Below, piece after piece: positions 34,685 to 44,060 of a DNA stretch of 64,000 nucleotides. Source of the stretch: Bifidobacterium sp. (GTDB lineage Bacteria; Actinomycetota; Actinomycetes; Actinomycetales; Bifidobacteriaceae); assembly GCF_022640935.1 (NCBI RefSeq), contig NZ_JALCCV010000001.1, positions 144,188-208,187 on the forward strand. The letters are read 5' to 3'. Position 1 is the first letter of the stretch; every line of letters starts with the position of its first letter. The notes below the pieces were generated by a model. That model was not told the DNA's origin and ran no database searches. It saw only the letters and a program-made list of their open reading frames with translations. A program made the translations under genes and the position numbers.

Positions 34685-36469
34685 ATGCAAATACGACACT
34701 GGAAGAAACTACACATCGTTTCCGCGTTGGCGGCAGGGGCCGCACTTCTGTTGTCCGGCTGCGGCGGATCATCCTCATCAAACGCCTCGTCGGGCACCTT
34801 CACGACCATCGATGAGAACCAGTCGATCAATGTCAATGCCCCCATCAACCCGTACAACCAAGTGGCGAATATGTTCGTGGGCTATAACAAGGAGCAGCTG
34901 GCCTGGTTCAAGTACTCGATATCGGATCCGACCGCCTATGCGCCCGCAATCGCCAAAAGCTGGGACGTGAGCGCGGACGGGCACACCGTGACCGTGCATA
35001 TCGATCCCAACGCCAACTGGTCGGACGGCAAGCCGGTCACCGCAGATGATGTCAAGGCCTCGTTCGCCCTGTCCATTGCAAATGGAAACTCGCCGGTGAC
35101 TGTGGCGTCTTCGGACGACAAGACCGTCAAGATCACGCAGCCTGCCACCGTTCAAAAAGGCACTCTGCTTTCGGACACGCTCAGCACAGACGTAGTCCCC
35201 GGCTCGTTCTGGGATGCCCAGATCCCCAGCGGCTTCTGGGACGATGTCGCCACGCAGCTGAGCGCCAGCGCCTCGTCCGGCGCCAAGACCAAGGCCGCAG
35301 GAAACATCGCCGCCTTCGGCAAGAAAATGACATCGCTCGGGCCCAAGAAGGACATCTCATGCGGGCCGTTCACCCTCGACCGGGTCAATCCGAGCGAGGC
35401 GATCCTGAAGAAGAACCCCCATTACTTCGCCGCCTCGAATATCGATCCGACGCAGGTGGTGCTCAAGAGCTACAACAGCAATCAGCAGATCTGGACCTAT
35501 TTGAAGTCGGGGCAGCTTGACGTCGCCCCATACACCTCCACTTCGGAGAGCATGCTCAAAAGCATCCTGGCGGTGAAGGGCAACGGCACCGTCGAAGGCG
35601 TAAGTTTCGTCAGCGCATCGCTGGCCTTCAACCAAAGCGTCAAACCCTTCGACAACGTCTGGGTGCGCCGCGGCATCGCCTATGCCATCGACCGGGCAAC
35701 GGCCACGAAGATCGGCGAAAGCACCTCTGGATCTCCCTCCGGGCCCACGACCGGCATGATCTCCACGGTCAACGACCTGTATCTCAAGGGTCAGCAACTC
35801 GACTCCTATGATCACAGCGCAACGAAAGCCGCTGAGTGCTTCACAAAAGCAGGGCTGAAGAAAGTCAACGGCAAATGGCAGTTGCCAGACGGCAAGCCCT
35901 TCACGGTGAATATCCAAGTGGCCAACGGCTTCTCCGACTGGGTCGCCGCGGGCAAGAGCATCACCAGCGACCTGAGCGCCGCAGGCGTCACCTCACAGCT
36001 CAATACCTCGGCCGATTATGCAACGTATCTTTCTGATCTGGCGGCAGGAAAGTTCCCTGTCGGCTTCTGGCTGGTCGCCCTTGGACCCAGCGCGTATAAC
36101 GCCTTCCAGCGTGTGTACGGCAGCTCCAACGGCTGGACGGTCTCCGGCGACACCGCCGCCCATTCGCCGGCGGGCAAGAACGGCAACTGGATGGGCGGGC
36201 CCGAGACCGAGCAGGTCGACGGCAGCACCATCGACCCCGGCGACCTCGCAGCCAAGCTGCAATCCGCCTCCGGCTCGCAGCAAACCGATATCGTCAAGCA
36301 GCTCGCCGCGCTGACCAACGACCAGCTGCCCATCATCCAGATCTGGGACTACAAGAACCTGCAGTTCGTCAATGACTCGCGCTTCACGAAGTTCCCGTCC
36401 AAAGACAATTGGCTGCTGCACAACCAGCCAGGCGTATGGATGCAGTACGGCTACATCAAGAAGAAATGA
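34685..36469 (+). CDS. ABC importer substrate-binding lipoprotein, family 5 (first system)
   Basis: A 594-residue SBP_bac_5 protein. The N-terminus is a lipoprotein signal (MQIRHWKK, hydrophobic run, lipobox LSGC with Cys at about residue 23) followed by a Ser-rich linker. Family signatures include DPNANWSDGKPVTADDVKASF and VRRGIAYAIDRATA. Members bind peptides or oligosaccharides; here the surrounding murQ, namZ and nagZ genes suggest MurNAc-GlcNAc saccharides or muropeptides. Start at 34685 is fixed by AGGGAGGG 4 nt upstream. The 190 bp before it are AT-rich in part (34571-34620) and may hold a second promoter. Confidence 0.92.
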   Translation: MQIRHWKKLHIVSALAAGAALLLSGCGGSSSSNASSGTFTTIDENQSINVNAPINPYNQVANMFVGYNKEQLAWFKYSISDPTAYAPAIAKSWDVSADGHTVTVHIDPNANWSDGKPVTADDVKASFALSIANGNSPVTVASSDDKTVKITQPATVQKGTLLSDTLSTDVVPGSFWDAQIPSGFWDDVATQLSASASSGAKTKAAGNIAAFGKKMTSLGPKKDISCGPFTLDRVNPSEAILKKNPHYFAASNIDPTQVVLKSYNSNQQIWTYLKSGQLDVAPYTSTSESMLKSILAVKGNGTVEGVSFVSASLAFNQSVKPFDNVWVRRGIAYAIDRATATKIGESTSGSPSGPTTGMISTVNDLYLKGQQLDSYDHSATKAAECFTKAGLKKVNGKWQLPDGKPFTVNIQVANGFSDWVAAGKSITSDLSAAGVTSQLNTSADYATYLSDLAAGKFPVGFWLVALGPSAYNAFQRVYGSSNGWTVSGDTAAHSPAGKNGNWMGGPETEQVDGSTIDPGDLAAKLQSASGSQQTDIVKQLAALTNDQLPIIQIWDYKNLQFVNDSRFTKFPSKDNWLLHNQPGVWMQYGYIKKK

Positions 36470-36478
36470 GCTGATCAG

Positions 36479-37489
36479 ATGCGCGTGATCTCCGGTCTGC
36501 GCTACGTGGGCACCAGTCTGCTCAGGGCGCTTCTGACCATATGGGTGGTATGCACCTTCACCTTCTTCCTCGTCAAGCTCATGCCCGGAGACCCGCTGGA
36601 AACGGCCTATGAAAGCCTGCTCATGCAGGGCAAGACCCCCCAGCAGGCCCGGGCGCTGACGGCGAGCATCTATGGCTTCATGCCACAGGGCAATGCGCTC
36701 CAGCAGTATTGGAATTATCTCACGCAGCTAGCCCATGGCAATTTCGGAACATCGATCACCGCGGAGGGCATCAGCGTCAGCAGCGAACTCGCCTCGGCTG
36801 TCTCCTGGACGGTCGGCCTCGTGCTGGCCGGCGTGCTGGTGAGCGCCGCCTTGGGCGTGGTGCTCGGCGTTATCGCCGCCATGAGGCGCGACAGTCGCTT
36901 GGGCTCAGGTTTGACGATACTGGGTTCTGTGCTCCACGGCATTCCGCAATACGTCATGGCGCTGATTCTGGTGACGTTTCTGACGGTCAAGTACCCGGTC
37001 TTCTCCACCGGGCCAGTGGATGGAGCGCTTGAACCAGGATTCAACGGCCCATACATCGCTTCGCTGATCGCGCACGCCGTGTTGCCGGCACTGGCATTCG
37101 CTCTTTCGAGTTTCGGCGGCTATCTGCTGACAATGAAATCCTCCGTGGTTTCCGTGCTCGGCGACGATTTCATCCTCGCCGCCGAAGTCCGTGGACTTTC
37201 GAGGCGCAAGATCTTCGCATACGTCGCCCGCAACGCGGTGCTTCCCCTGTTCACCGTGCTCACGCTGTCGCTCGGCTTCATGTTCGGCGGCGCGGTATTC
37301 ATCGAAAACGCGTTCAATTACCCCGGCATGGGACAGCTGCTCATCAGCAGCGTCGGGCAGCGCGATTATCCAGTGATGAACGGGGCGTTCCTGCTTATCA
37401 CCGTAGCCGTTATCATCGCGAATCTGCTGGCGGATTTGCTCTACACCGCCATCGATCCGCGCGTGCGCAGAGGAGCTGAGAACCTATGA
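36479..37489 (+). CDS. ABC importer permease, OppB/DppB type (first system)
   Basis: A 336-residue inner-membrane subunit with six predicted helices and the binding-protein-dependent transport motif DDFILAAEVRGLSRRKI (EAA loop that contacts the ATPases). It begins 9 bp after the lipoprotein gene and overlaps the next permease by 4 bp. N-terminal GTSLLRALLTIWVVCTFTFFLVKLMPGDP is the conserved DppB opening. The spacing fixes it as part of the SBP-B-C-D-F transporter. Confidence 0.93.
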   Translation: MRVISGLRYVGTSLLRALLTIWVVCTFTFFLVKLMPGDPLETAYESLLMQGKTPQQARALTASIYGFMPQGNALQQYWNYLTQLAHGNFGTSITAEGISVSSELASAVSWTVGLVLAGVLVSAALGVVLGVIAAMRRDSRLGSGLTILGSVLHGIPQYVMALILVTFLTVKYPVFSTGPVDGALEPGFNGPYIASLIAHAVLPALAFALSSFGGYLLTMKSSVVSVLGDDFILAAEVRGLSRRKIFAYVARNAVLPLFTVLTLSLGFMFGGAVFIENAFNYPGMGQLLISSVGQRDYPVMNGAFLLITVAVIIANLLADLLYTAIDPRVRRGAENL

Positions 37490-38397
37490 GCGAGCAGACC
37501 GCGTCTTCGCCAGCGATCGCATTCGATCCGCGCCGGTCGCGCACCGGGTTCTTCACTGTGCTCTGGCGCGTGCTCAAGCGCAAGCCGAGCCGCATGTTCG
37601 GCGCCATCATCGTAGTGGTGTATATCGCATTCGCATTGTTCGGCAACCTGCTGTATCGCCATATGCCGCCGGATGACAGCGACAATCTCTTCGGCGTAAT
37701 GAGCCTCGCTCATCCGTTGGGAACCGACTTCCAAGGCGCGGACGTCCTCGCGCTCCTGGTGACGGGCACGCAATACGTGCTGCTCTCGGCCGCCATCGCC
37801 TCGATCATCACGGTCATCATCGGCGTGACCATCGGATTGTACGCGGGATTCCGGCGTGGGTTCACCGATTCGCTACTCATGCGCATCACCGACATCATCC
37901 TCACGATCCCGAATTTCCCGCTGCTGCTGGTGCTGTCGATCGTCTGGAAGTTCGGTTCGCCGTGGACCATGGGCGTCGTACTGGGCATCACCGGATGGGG
38001 CGGACTGGCCCGCGCTGTGCGCGCCCAGACGATGTCACTGGCCAATCGCGGTTTCATCGAGGCCGCGCACAGCTTCGGCTTCCCCACGGCATACATCGTG
38101 TTCAAGGAGCTGCTGCCCAACATGGCGCCCTTCGTGGCGATGAACCTGCTCATGGGGGTCACGAACAGCATCTATTCCCAGGTCGGCCTGTTCTATTTGG
38201 GTGTGCTGCCGTTCACCTCCTCGAACTGGGGCGTCATGATCCAATTGGCCGTCAACAACGGCGTGACCCTGACCGGCGTGGGCCTGCCATATCTGCTCTC
38301 CCCGCTGATCGCGATCCTGCTGCTCACCCTTGGCGTCGTGCTGCTGGTGGACGCGCTTGACGAAGTATTCAATCCCAGACTGCGAGAGAACTCATGA
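37486..38397 (+). CDS. ABC importer permease, OppC/DppC type (first system)
   Basis: A 303-residue permease with an N-terminal cytoplasmic stretch, then six helices. HPLGTDFQGADVLALLVTGTQ is the DppC motif after TM1 and NRGFIEAAHSFGFPTAYIVFKELLPN is the EAA loop. Overlaps the upstream permease and the downstream ATPase by ATGA, consistent with equimolar assembly. The periplasmic loop between the first two helices is short, as usual for DppC proteins. Confidence 0.93.
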   Translation: MSEQTASSPAIAFDPRRSRTGFFTVLWRVLKRKPSRMFGAIIVVVYIAFALFGNLLYRHMPPDDSDNLFGVMSLAHPLGTDFQGADVLALLVTGTQYVLLSAAIASIITVIIGVTIGLYAGFRRGFTDSLLMRITDIILTIPNFPLLLVLSIVWKFGSPWTMGVVLGITGWGGLARAVRAQTMSLANRGFIEAAHSFGFPTAYIVFKELLPNMAPFVAMNLLMGVTNSIYSQVGLFYLGVLPFTSSNWGVMIQLAVNNGVTLTGVGLPYLLSPLIAILLLTLGVVLLVDALDEVFNPRLRENS

Positions 38398-39674
38398 CAT
38401 CGTTATTCACAGGGCTGTTCGCGAAACACAGCGTGCAATCCGAGACTGCACCGGCTCCGCAGCCTGCATCGACGCCGAAAGCCGCATCGCTCCCAGAGCC
38501 CGCGTCGGCTTCGCGAACCTCTTCTCACACGTCTTCTTCTCACATGCCTTCCCTGCCGCAGCGCCGTGCAGAACCTCCTCGTGTCACGATTCGTGACCTA
38601 GCTGTGGCCTATAAAGTGAACCAAGGTCTGCTGCCTGCTGTGGAAGGCGTCACGCTCACGCTTGAACCGGGCACGATCACCGGGCTGGTCGGGGAATCCG
38701 GCTCGGGCAAATCCACGTTGGCCATGGCGTTGCTCAACGCCGTGCAGCCTCCGGGGCAGATCACCCATGGCAGCGTCGAGGTGGAAGGCGTGGGCGATGT
38801 GCTGGGCTTCGGCGACAGAGAGCTCCGGGAGGTTCGCGCGGCCACCATCGGCTACGTCTTTCAGGCTGCGCAGGACTCGCTCAACCCGTTGGAAAGGATC
38901 GGCAAGCAGGTCCTCGACCTAGGTCGGTCGCATCACGTCAGCGACCTGCGCCAACTGCTGCATTCATTCAGCGCACTACTGTCCGGCATGGGGCTGCCCG
39001 CCGAGCGCATTCTCGCCTCGTACCAGCATGAGCTTTCCGGCGGCATGCGCCAGCGAGTGGGCATCGCCTTCGCGCTGGCCCTGCAACCCAGCGTACTCGT
39101 GCTCGACGAACCTACGACAGCGCTCGACATGATCACGCAGGCCAACATTCTGAGCATCATCCGCGAGGTTCACCGCACGCAGGGACTCACCACGCTGCTG
39201 GTGACCCATGACATAGGCGTGGTAGCCGATATCGCCGACCATATCGCGGTGCTCTACGGCGGCCGGCTGGTGGAAGTCGGCGGCACCATCGAACTGCTCA
39301 GGCATCCCTGCCATCCCTATACCCGCGGACTCATCCGGGCGCTTCCCAGACTCACCGGCGATATCGACGCGGCGCAGCCCTTGGCCGGGCGGCCGCCGAC
39401 GCTCGCTACCTTGCCGCGCAAAGGCTGCGTCTTTCGCGACCGATGCCCGATCTTCCAACGCGACCATGCCGCGATATGCGCCGAGCAGACGCCGCAGATG
39501 CGGCGCTCACCAGACGGTTCCACTTTTGTCGCCTGCCACTTCGCCGAAAAGATCGACGCCGAAGGGAATACCGCGGGAACGGATAGCGGCAAGGGCGTTG
39601 TAGCGGCTGGCGCGCCGAATACGCCTGCAGCCGCAGGCAAGGGAAGCCAAGAAGGGAATGCGATTCATGATTAG
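38394..39674 (+). CDS. ABC importer ATPase, OppD/DppD type (first system)
   Basis: A 426-residue ATPase with Walker A GESGSGKST, signature LSGGMRQRV and Walker B VLVLDEPTTALD, plus the OppD C-terminal Cys-rich tail (GCVFRDRCPIF...CHF), which in the family can bind an iron-sulfur cluster. The first 65 residues are Ser/Pro/Ala-rich and absent from the second system's OppD; since the ATG overlaps the permease stop, I keep this start, although an in-frame ATG at residue 51 would remove most of it. A second low-complexity tail follows the Cys motif. Confidence 0.92.
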   Translation: MTSLFTGLFAKHSVQSETAPAPQPASTPKAASLPEPASASRTSSHTSSSHMPSLPQRRAEPPRVTIRDLAVAYKVNQGLLPAVEGVTLTLEPGTITGLVGESGSGKSTLAMALLNAVQPPGQITHGSVEVEGVGDVLGFGDRELREVRAATIGYVFQAAQDSLNPLERIGKQVLDLGRSHHVSDLRQLLHSFSALLSGMGLPAERILASYQHELSGGMRQRVGIAFALALQPSVLVLDEPTTALDMITQANILSIIREVHRTQGLTTLLVTHDIGVVADIADHIAVLYGGRLVEVGGTIELLRHPCHPYTRGLIRALPRLTGDIDAAQPLAGRPPTLATLPRKGCVFRDRCPIFQRDHAAICAEQTPQMRRSPDGSTFVACHFAEKIDAEGNTAGTDSGKGVVAAGAPNTPAAAGKGSQEGNAIHD

Positions 39675-40722
39675 CCTTTCCGGCATCGAGAAGACCTATC
39701 GCGTGCGCGGCAAAGCGCTCAGCGAATCCGTGCACGCATTACGCGGCGTGGATTTAGAGATACCCGAAGGGTCGGCGATCTCCATCATCGGCGAGTCTGG
39801 GTGCGGCAAGTCCACGCTCGGGCGCATCCTCGCCGGCATCGAGCAGCCCACGGCCGGCACCTTCGCCGTCAATGGCGAGAATATCGATTCGTTCAACGCG
39901 AAGCACCGGCGCGATTTCTTCCGCGGGGTGCAACTCATCCATCAGGATCCGTATTCAGCGCTCAACCCAGTACGGACCATCTACGACATCCTTATCGACG
40001 TGCTGCACTTGCACGCCCGCATTGCAGACAAGGACGCCGACTGGCCGCAGCGCCGCCTGCTGGAGATCCTCAATCTGGTTGGGCTGGACCCTGAGTATGT
40101 GCTCCCCCGCTACCCGCATCAGCTCTCTGGCGGCATGCGCCAGCGCATCGTCATCGCCAGGGCGCTGGCCGTGGACCCGAAGGTGCTTGTCGCCGACGAA
40201 GCCGTATCCATGATCGATGTATCCCTGCGGCTCGGCGTCCTGAGGCTGCTACGTACTTTGCGCAGCGAGCTGGGGATTTCCGTGGTGTTCATCACCCACG
40301 ATCTCGCCTCGGCACGCTACATCGGGCAGGACAGCACCGTGGTCGTGCTGTATCGCGGCTCGATCGTGGAACGCGGGCCTTCAGACACCGTGGTCTCGCA
40401 GGCCCCGCTGCACCCGTACACGCAGGCGCTGCTTTCCGCCATCCCCGTGCTGCGCGGCTTGGAGTCCAAGGCTCCCGTTCAAGTGGTGCCCACAGGCATC
40501 CTCGATGAACGCAATGACGATACCGGCTGTCTGTTCGCCCCGCGCTGTCCCTTCGCCCAGCCAGTATGTTTCACCGGCCGGCCTCCGCTCGCGGTGCCGG
40601 GCAAAGACAGTGGCTTTGGCGCGGCCGACCATGAAGTCGCATGCCTGTTCCCGCAGATACGACAGGTGGTTCCTTTGCGCTCCGATGTCGCAGCCGACAG
40701 CGGCAAGGAGGCTGTGGCATGA
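39667..40722 (+). CDS. ABC importer ATPase, OppF/DppF type (first system)
   Basis: A 351-residue ATPase with Walker A GESGCGKST, signature LSGGMRQRI and Walker B VLVADEAVSMIDVSLR (Ala replaces the usual Pro after DE, still with the catalytic Glu). The C-terminal Cys motif (GCLFAPRCPFA...ACLFPQIR) is complete. Start chosen at 39667, with GAAGGG 10 nt upstream; an ATG at 39658 is too close to that site. The stop overlaps the next gene's start, where AAGGAGG lies inside this gene's 3' end. Confidence 0.9.
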   Translation: MISLSGIEKTYRVRGKALSESVHALRGVDLEIPEGSAISIIGESGCGKSTLGRILAGIEQPTAGTFAVNGENIDSFNAKHRRDFFRGVQLIHQDPYSALNPVRTIYDILIDVLHLHARIADKDADWPQRRLLEILNLVGLDPEYVLPRYPHQLSGGMRQRIVIARALAVDPKVLVADEAVSMIDVSLRLGVLRLLRTLRSELGISVVFITHDLASARYIGQDSTVVVLYRGSIVERGPSDTVVSQAPLHPYTQALLSAIPVLRGLESKAPVQVVPTGILDERNDDTGCLFAPRCPFAQPVCFTGRPPLAVPGKDSGFGAADHEVACLFPQIRQVVPLRSDVAADSGKEAVA

Positions 40723-41480
40723 TCACTCGCAACGCATCAGTCGGCGTTGCGTTGCGCACCGCCGATTCGAATAATGCTATGTCATATAACTCAGTATCGG
40801 GTGTCGCTGGCTCGCGCGACACCGCGCGATTCGCAATTCGCCCATATCGTGAGGGCGACGAGCCGGCACTGCGCGAAGTATGCGTGCGTACCGGCAAATC
40901 CGGCCAGGACGCGAGCGACTGGATTCCCGGCGGCCTGCTGCCCGATATCTATTTGTCGCCATATGTGCAGTATGCCCCCGACTTGGTGTTCGTGGTCGAC
41001 CAGAACGGCATGCCTTGCGGCTACGCTATCGCAGCCGCGGATACGGCGGCCTTCGTCGCGTGGTACCGGGAGCATTGGCTGCCGGTGTTCTTGGAACGTC
41101 ATCGGGTCGTCGACCAGTCGGCCAGCGCTGCCGACCGACTGGCGCAGACCGGCCGCCATCCGGAGAATTTTCTGGGACCAGATCAGGATCGGTACCCTGC
41201 TCATATGCATATCGACCTGCTGCCCGTCGCGCAAGGTCAGGGCGTCGGGCGCCGGCTCATGCAGGCTATGCTCGCCGAGTTGCATCGCCGCGGCATCCCG
41301 GGAGTGCAGCTCGGGGTGGGGGCCGGCAATTCACGTGCACGGGGATTCTATGCGCACCTAGGATTCCGGCCATTGCCGAGCGCGCCGGGCAATCCGCTGC
41401 AACTGTGCATCAGTACCGACCATATCGGCACCACGGTCAACACCGGAACAATTCCCGTTGGCACCGGCAGGGAGCAGTAA
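40719..41480 (+). CDS. GNAT acetyltransferase coupled to nagZ
   Basis: A 253-residue GNAT protein: beta-strand block RFAIRPYREGDEPALREVC near residue 40, an insertion (YREHWLPVFLERHR) resembling the acetyltransferase-like domain found with bacterial O-GlcNAcase-type enzymes, and the acetyl-CoA loop HIDLLPVAQGQGVGRRLMQAML with GAGNSRARGFYAHLGF after it. AAGGAGG 7 nt upstream fixes the start inside the OppF stop; its TAA overlaps the nagZ ATG. Context suggests re-acetylation of glucosamine or muramic acid units, or modification of muropeptides. That is inference, and a protein target is possible. Confidence 0.82.
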   Translation: MITRNASVGVALRTADSNNAMSYNSVSGVAGSRDTARFAIRPYREGDEPALREVCVRTGKSGQDASDWIPGGLLPDIYLSPYVQYAPDLVFVVDQNGMPCGYAIAAADTAAFVAWYREHWLPVFLERHRVVDQSASAADRLAQTGRHPENFLGPDQDRYPAHMHIDLLPVAQGQGVGRRLMQAMLAELHRRGIPGVQLGVGAGNSRARGFYAHLGFRPLPSAPGNPLQLCISTDHIGTTVNTGTIPVGTGREQ

Positions 41481-43069
41481 TGTCCATGCCGATTGACAGC
41501 CGCCGTGATCGCACCGTGCGGCGCATGGTCTATCGCGTGCTTTGGCCTGGTTTCAACGGGACCACAACGCCCGAGTGGTTGGCACGCGCACTCGATGAGG
41601 GCCTCGGCGGAGCCCTGTATTTCGCCCATAATTTCGTTCCCGACGACGCCCAGCAGCCTCGGCGCCTGTCGGATCGCATCCATGCCATCTCTCCCGCCGC
41701 ACTGCTGGGCGTCGACGAAGAAGGCGGCATCGTCACTCGTCTGGAAGCGGCAGACGGATCAAGCGAGCCGGGTAATGCCGTGCTCGGCCGCGTCGATGAT
41801 GTCCAGGCCACCTGCCGATCCGGCCAGCGCATCGGCACGCTTGTGGGCAGCAATGGCATCGACATCGATCTGGCTCCGGTGGTCGATGTCAACAGCGATC
41901 CGCGCAACCCGGTCATCGGCGTGCGTTCCTTCGGAGCGCACCCGCAATTGGTCGCCCGGCACGGCGCCGCCATGGCACGCGGGATCCAGCAGGCCGGAGT
42001 CGCCTGCTGCATCAAGCATTTCCCCGGATATGGCGATGTCGTCAGCGATCCGCATCTGACATCTTCCTTGGCTCACCGCACACCCGAACAATTTCGCAGC
42101 ATTCATCTGCCCCCGTTCGAAGCCGCGCTCCGAACGGGCGCCCAATGCGTGATGTCAGCCCACATCACCGTGCCGTATTTGGGCGACGATCCGGCGACCA
42201 TCAATCCCAAAGCGCTGAGCATACTTCGCAAGGAGCTCGGTTTTGATGGCGTTATGATCTGCGACGCCTTGGACATGGCCGCCATCGCGGACACGATCGG
42301 CCAACGCCGGGGCGGCGTCGCGGCGCTGCTCGCCGGCAACGATCTGCTGTGCATCGGCAATCCGGCAGGCCACCCCGGGCATGGCGAGGATGATTTCATA
42401 CGCGTCCGGGACGGCCTATTCGACGCGCTGGATGACGGTAGTCTGCCGATCGAAACGCTGGAACGCGCGGGAAAGAGAATCGAGCGGCTCTCATACTGGC
42501 GGGCGCAGCACAACCAGGACTGGCGGGCGCTGACGTCCCCTAGCAGTCGCAACACAGCTGACGGTACTAGGCAAGCTCCATCACAGGAAGGCGAGCAACT
42601 GGCAGCGCGTGCGCTGGAAGTCCATGGGGATGTTCGTCTGGCAGCCAGCGGACGACCGGTCATGCTTGTCGACGCGCGCAGTTCACGCTCGCCGGTCATA
42701 GGGCCAGGCGCCAACCGTTTCATGCGCGCCTTGAAGGAGCGCGGCCTTGATGTTGTGACGCCGCAGCCGTACACCGGCAATGCTGCGGCCGCCGGTGCGG
42801 ATGGCGCTGCACGGCTGATCCGGCAACTGTCTGGATATGAGGGCGACATCGTGCTCATCGCCGGGCTGCTGCTCGAAGGCAGCGAAGAATGCGCATTCGT
42901 CACCGGCATACTTCATTCGAAACCGCAGGCTGTAGTATTGCAGACAGGCTGGCCGGCCACCGGCGGCGTTGTGGCGGGCCGCATGGTGCGGACATATGGC
43001 GATGCGCTGCCCAACGCCCGGGCGGCCGCCGGAATGCTTGCCCCGAACCGCCATGGTTCCGGGTGTTGA
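41480..43069 (+). CDS. nagZ: Beta-N-acetylglucosaminidase NagZ (GH3), cytoplasmic
   Basis: Releases GlcNAc from the non-reducing end of GlcNAc-anhydroMurNAc or GlcNAc-MurNAc muropeptides. Of 529 residues, the first 330 form the GH3 barrel. KHFPGYGDVVSDPH matches the NagZ loop K-H-F-P-G-H-G-x4-D-S-H with Tyr for His and Pro for Ser, but keeps the general-acid His of the Asp-His dyad. MICDALDMAAI holds the nucleophile Asp. The C-terminal 190 residues form a second domain, as in Gram-positive NagZ. No signal peptide, unlike secreted Bacillus NagZ. TAATG overlap couples it to the GNAT gene. Confidence 0.92.
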   Translation: MSMPIDSRRDRTVRRMVYRVLWPGFNGTTTPEWLARALDEGLGGALYFAHNFVPDDAQQPRRLSDRIHAISPAALLGVDEEGGIVTRLEAADGSSEPGNAVLGRVDDVQATCRSGQRIGTLVGSNGIDIDLAPVVDVNSDPRNPVIGVRSFGAHPQLVARHGAAMARGIQQAGVACCIKHFPGYGDVVSDPHLTSSLAHRTPEQFRSIHLPPFEAALRTGAQCVMSAHITVPYLGDDPATINPKALSILRKELGFDGVMICDALDMAAIADTIGQRRGGVAALLAGNDLLCIGNPAGHPGHGEDDFIRVRDGLFDALDDGSLPIETLERAGKRIERLSYWRAQHNQDWRALTSPSSRNTADGTRQAPSQEGEQLAARALEVHGDVRLAASGRPVMLVDARSSRSPVIGPGANRFMRALKERGLDVVTPQPYTGNAAAAGADGAARLIRQLSGYEGDIVLIAGLLLEGSEECAFVTGILHSKPQAVVLQTGWPATGGVVAGRMVRTYGDALPNARAAAGMLAPNRHGSGC

Positions 43070-43141
43070 GACAACTCAAAACAATCCGAATATCTGCAAA
43101 CCTGTAGCCATTAATCTCCAGGATCTCCAAGGAGAGCCGTC

Positions 43142-44029
43142 GTGCCCGAAAACCTTCTTATGCGCCTCAAACAACTGCTCCCGGCATTGCGTCCCAGCGA
43201 ATCGCGCGTCGCCGAATTCGTGCTCGAGGAACCGCTTTCAACGTCCCGGCTTACCATCAGCGAACTTTCGAGCCGATGCGGCACTTCGCTCGCCACGGTG
43301 ATGCGGCTGTGCAAACGGGCCGGTTTCGACGGGTATCGCAGCTTCCGGCAGGCGCTGACAGTCGCGGCCGTCGCCGATCAGGACAGGCGCATCGACTTCG
43401 GCGTTTCGAACGGCGATATCGATCTGGCAGATCCAGCGGTGGCGGTCTATCGCAAGATGGCGTTCGAAGAGGCTCAGGCCGTGCAAGACACTATTACGAT
43501 GCTTGACTTCGACGTAGTGGCCAACGTGGTGGAGGCATTGGACAAAGCCCCTCGCATTGACGTGTACGGGCAGGCATCCAGCGGTCTGGCGGCCCAAGAT
43601 CTGCAGCAAAAACTCAGCCGTATCGGCCGCCCGACCAGCGCGTGGTGCGATCCGCATCTTGCGTTGGTGAGCGCTGCGACGCTCCCCAAAGACTCCGTTG
43701 CCATCGCCTTCTCGCATTCCGGGCAGACGCGAGAGACCGTCCGGGCGCTGCGGGCTGCCCGGCAAAGCGGCGCGCTGTGCGTGGCGATCACCAACTACGG
43801 CGACTCCCCCATCACTACGCTGGCCGATCTGACGATCACCACAGTGTCGAAGGAAACCCGCTTCCGTTATGCCGCCATGCCGAGCAGGATGGCGCAGCTC
43901 ATCATCGTAGACGTGCTGTTCATGGGCGTGGCACGCCTTCATCCCGAGGAGACGCAGAACCGACTCGCCAAGACGTTCGCCGCAGTACGCGGCGAGAAGA
44001 TCGCCGATGTCTCTCAGTTGGATCGATAG
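43142..44029 (+). CDS. murR: MurR/RpiR-family regulator
   Basis: A 295-residue RpiR-type regulator. Residues about 1-75 form the helix-turn-helix (LPALRPSESRVAEFVLEE, then LTISELSSRCGTSLATVMRLCKRAGFDGYRSFRQAL) and residues about 125-270 a SIS sugar-phosphate-binding domain (IDVYGQASSGLAAQDLQQKL, FSHSGQTRETV). MurR of enteric bacteria responds to MurNAc 6-phosphate, and the adjacent murQ, kinase and nagZ genes suggest the same ligand. Start is GTG at 43142 with AAGGAGAG 6 nt upstream. The 72-bp gap after nagZ may hold its own weak promoter. Confidence 0.9.
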   Translation: MPENLLMRLKQLLPALRPSESRVAEFVLEEPLSTSRLTISELSSRCGTSLATVMRLCKRAGFDGYRSFRQALTVAAVADQDRRIDFGVSNGDIDLADPAVAVYRKMAFEEAQAVQDTITMLDFDVVANVVEALDKAPRIDVYGQASSGLAAQDLQQKLSRIGRPTSAWCDPHLALVSAATLPKDSVAIAFSHSGQTRETVRALRAARQSGALCVAITNYGDSPITTLADLTITTVSKETRFRYAAMPSRMAQLIIVDVLFMGVARLHPEETQNRLAKTFAAVRGEKIADVSQLDR

Positions 44030-44060
44030 CTAGGCTTTTCCGGTCGTCGCTATGTCGCCG

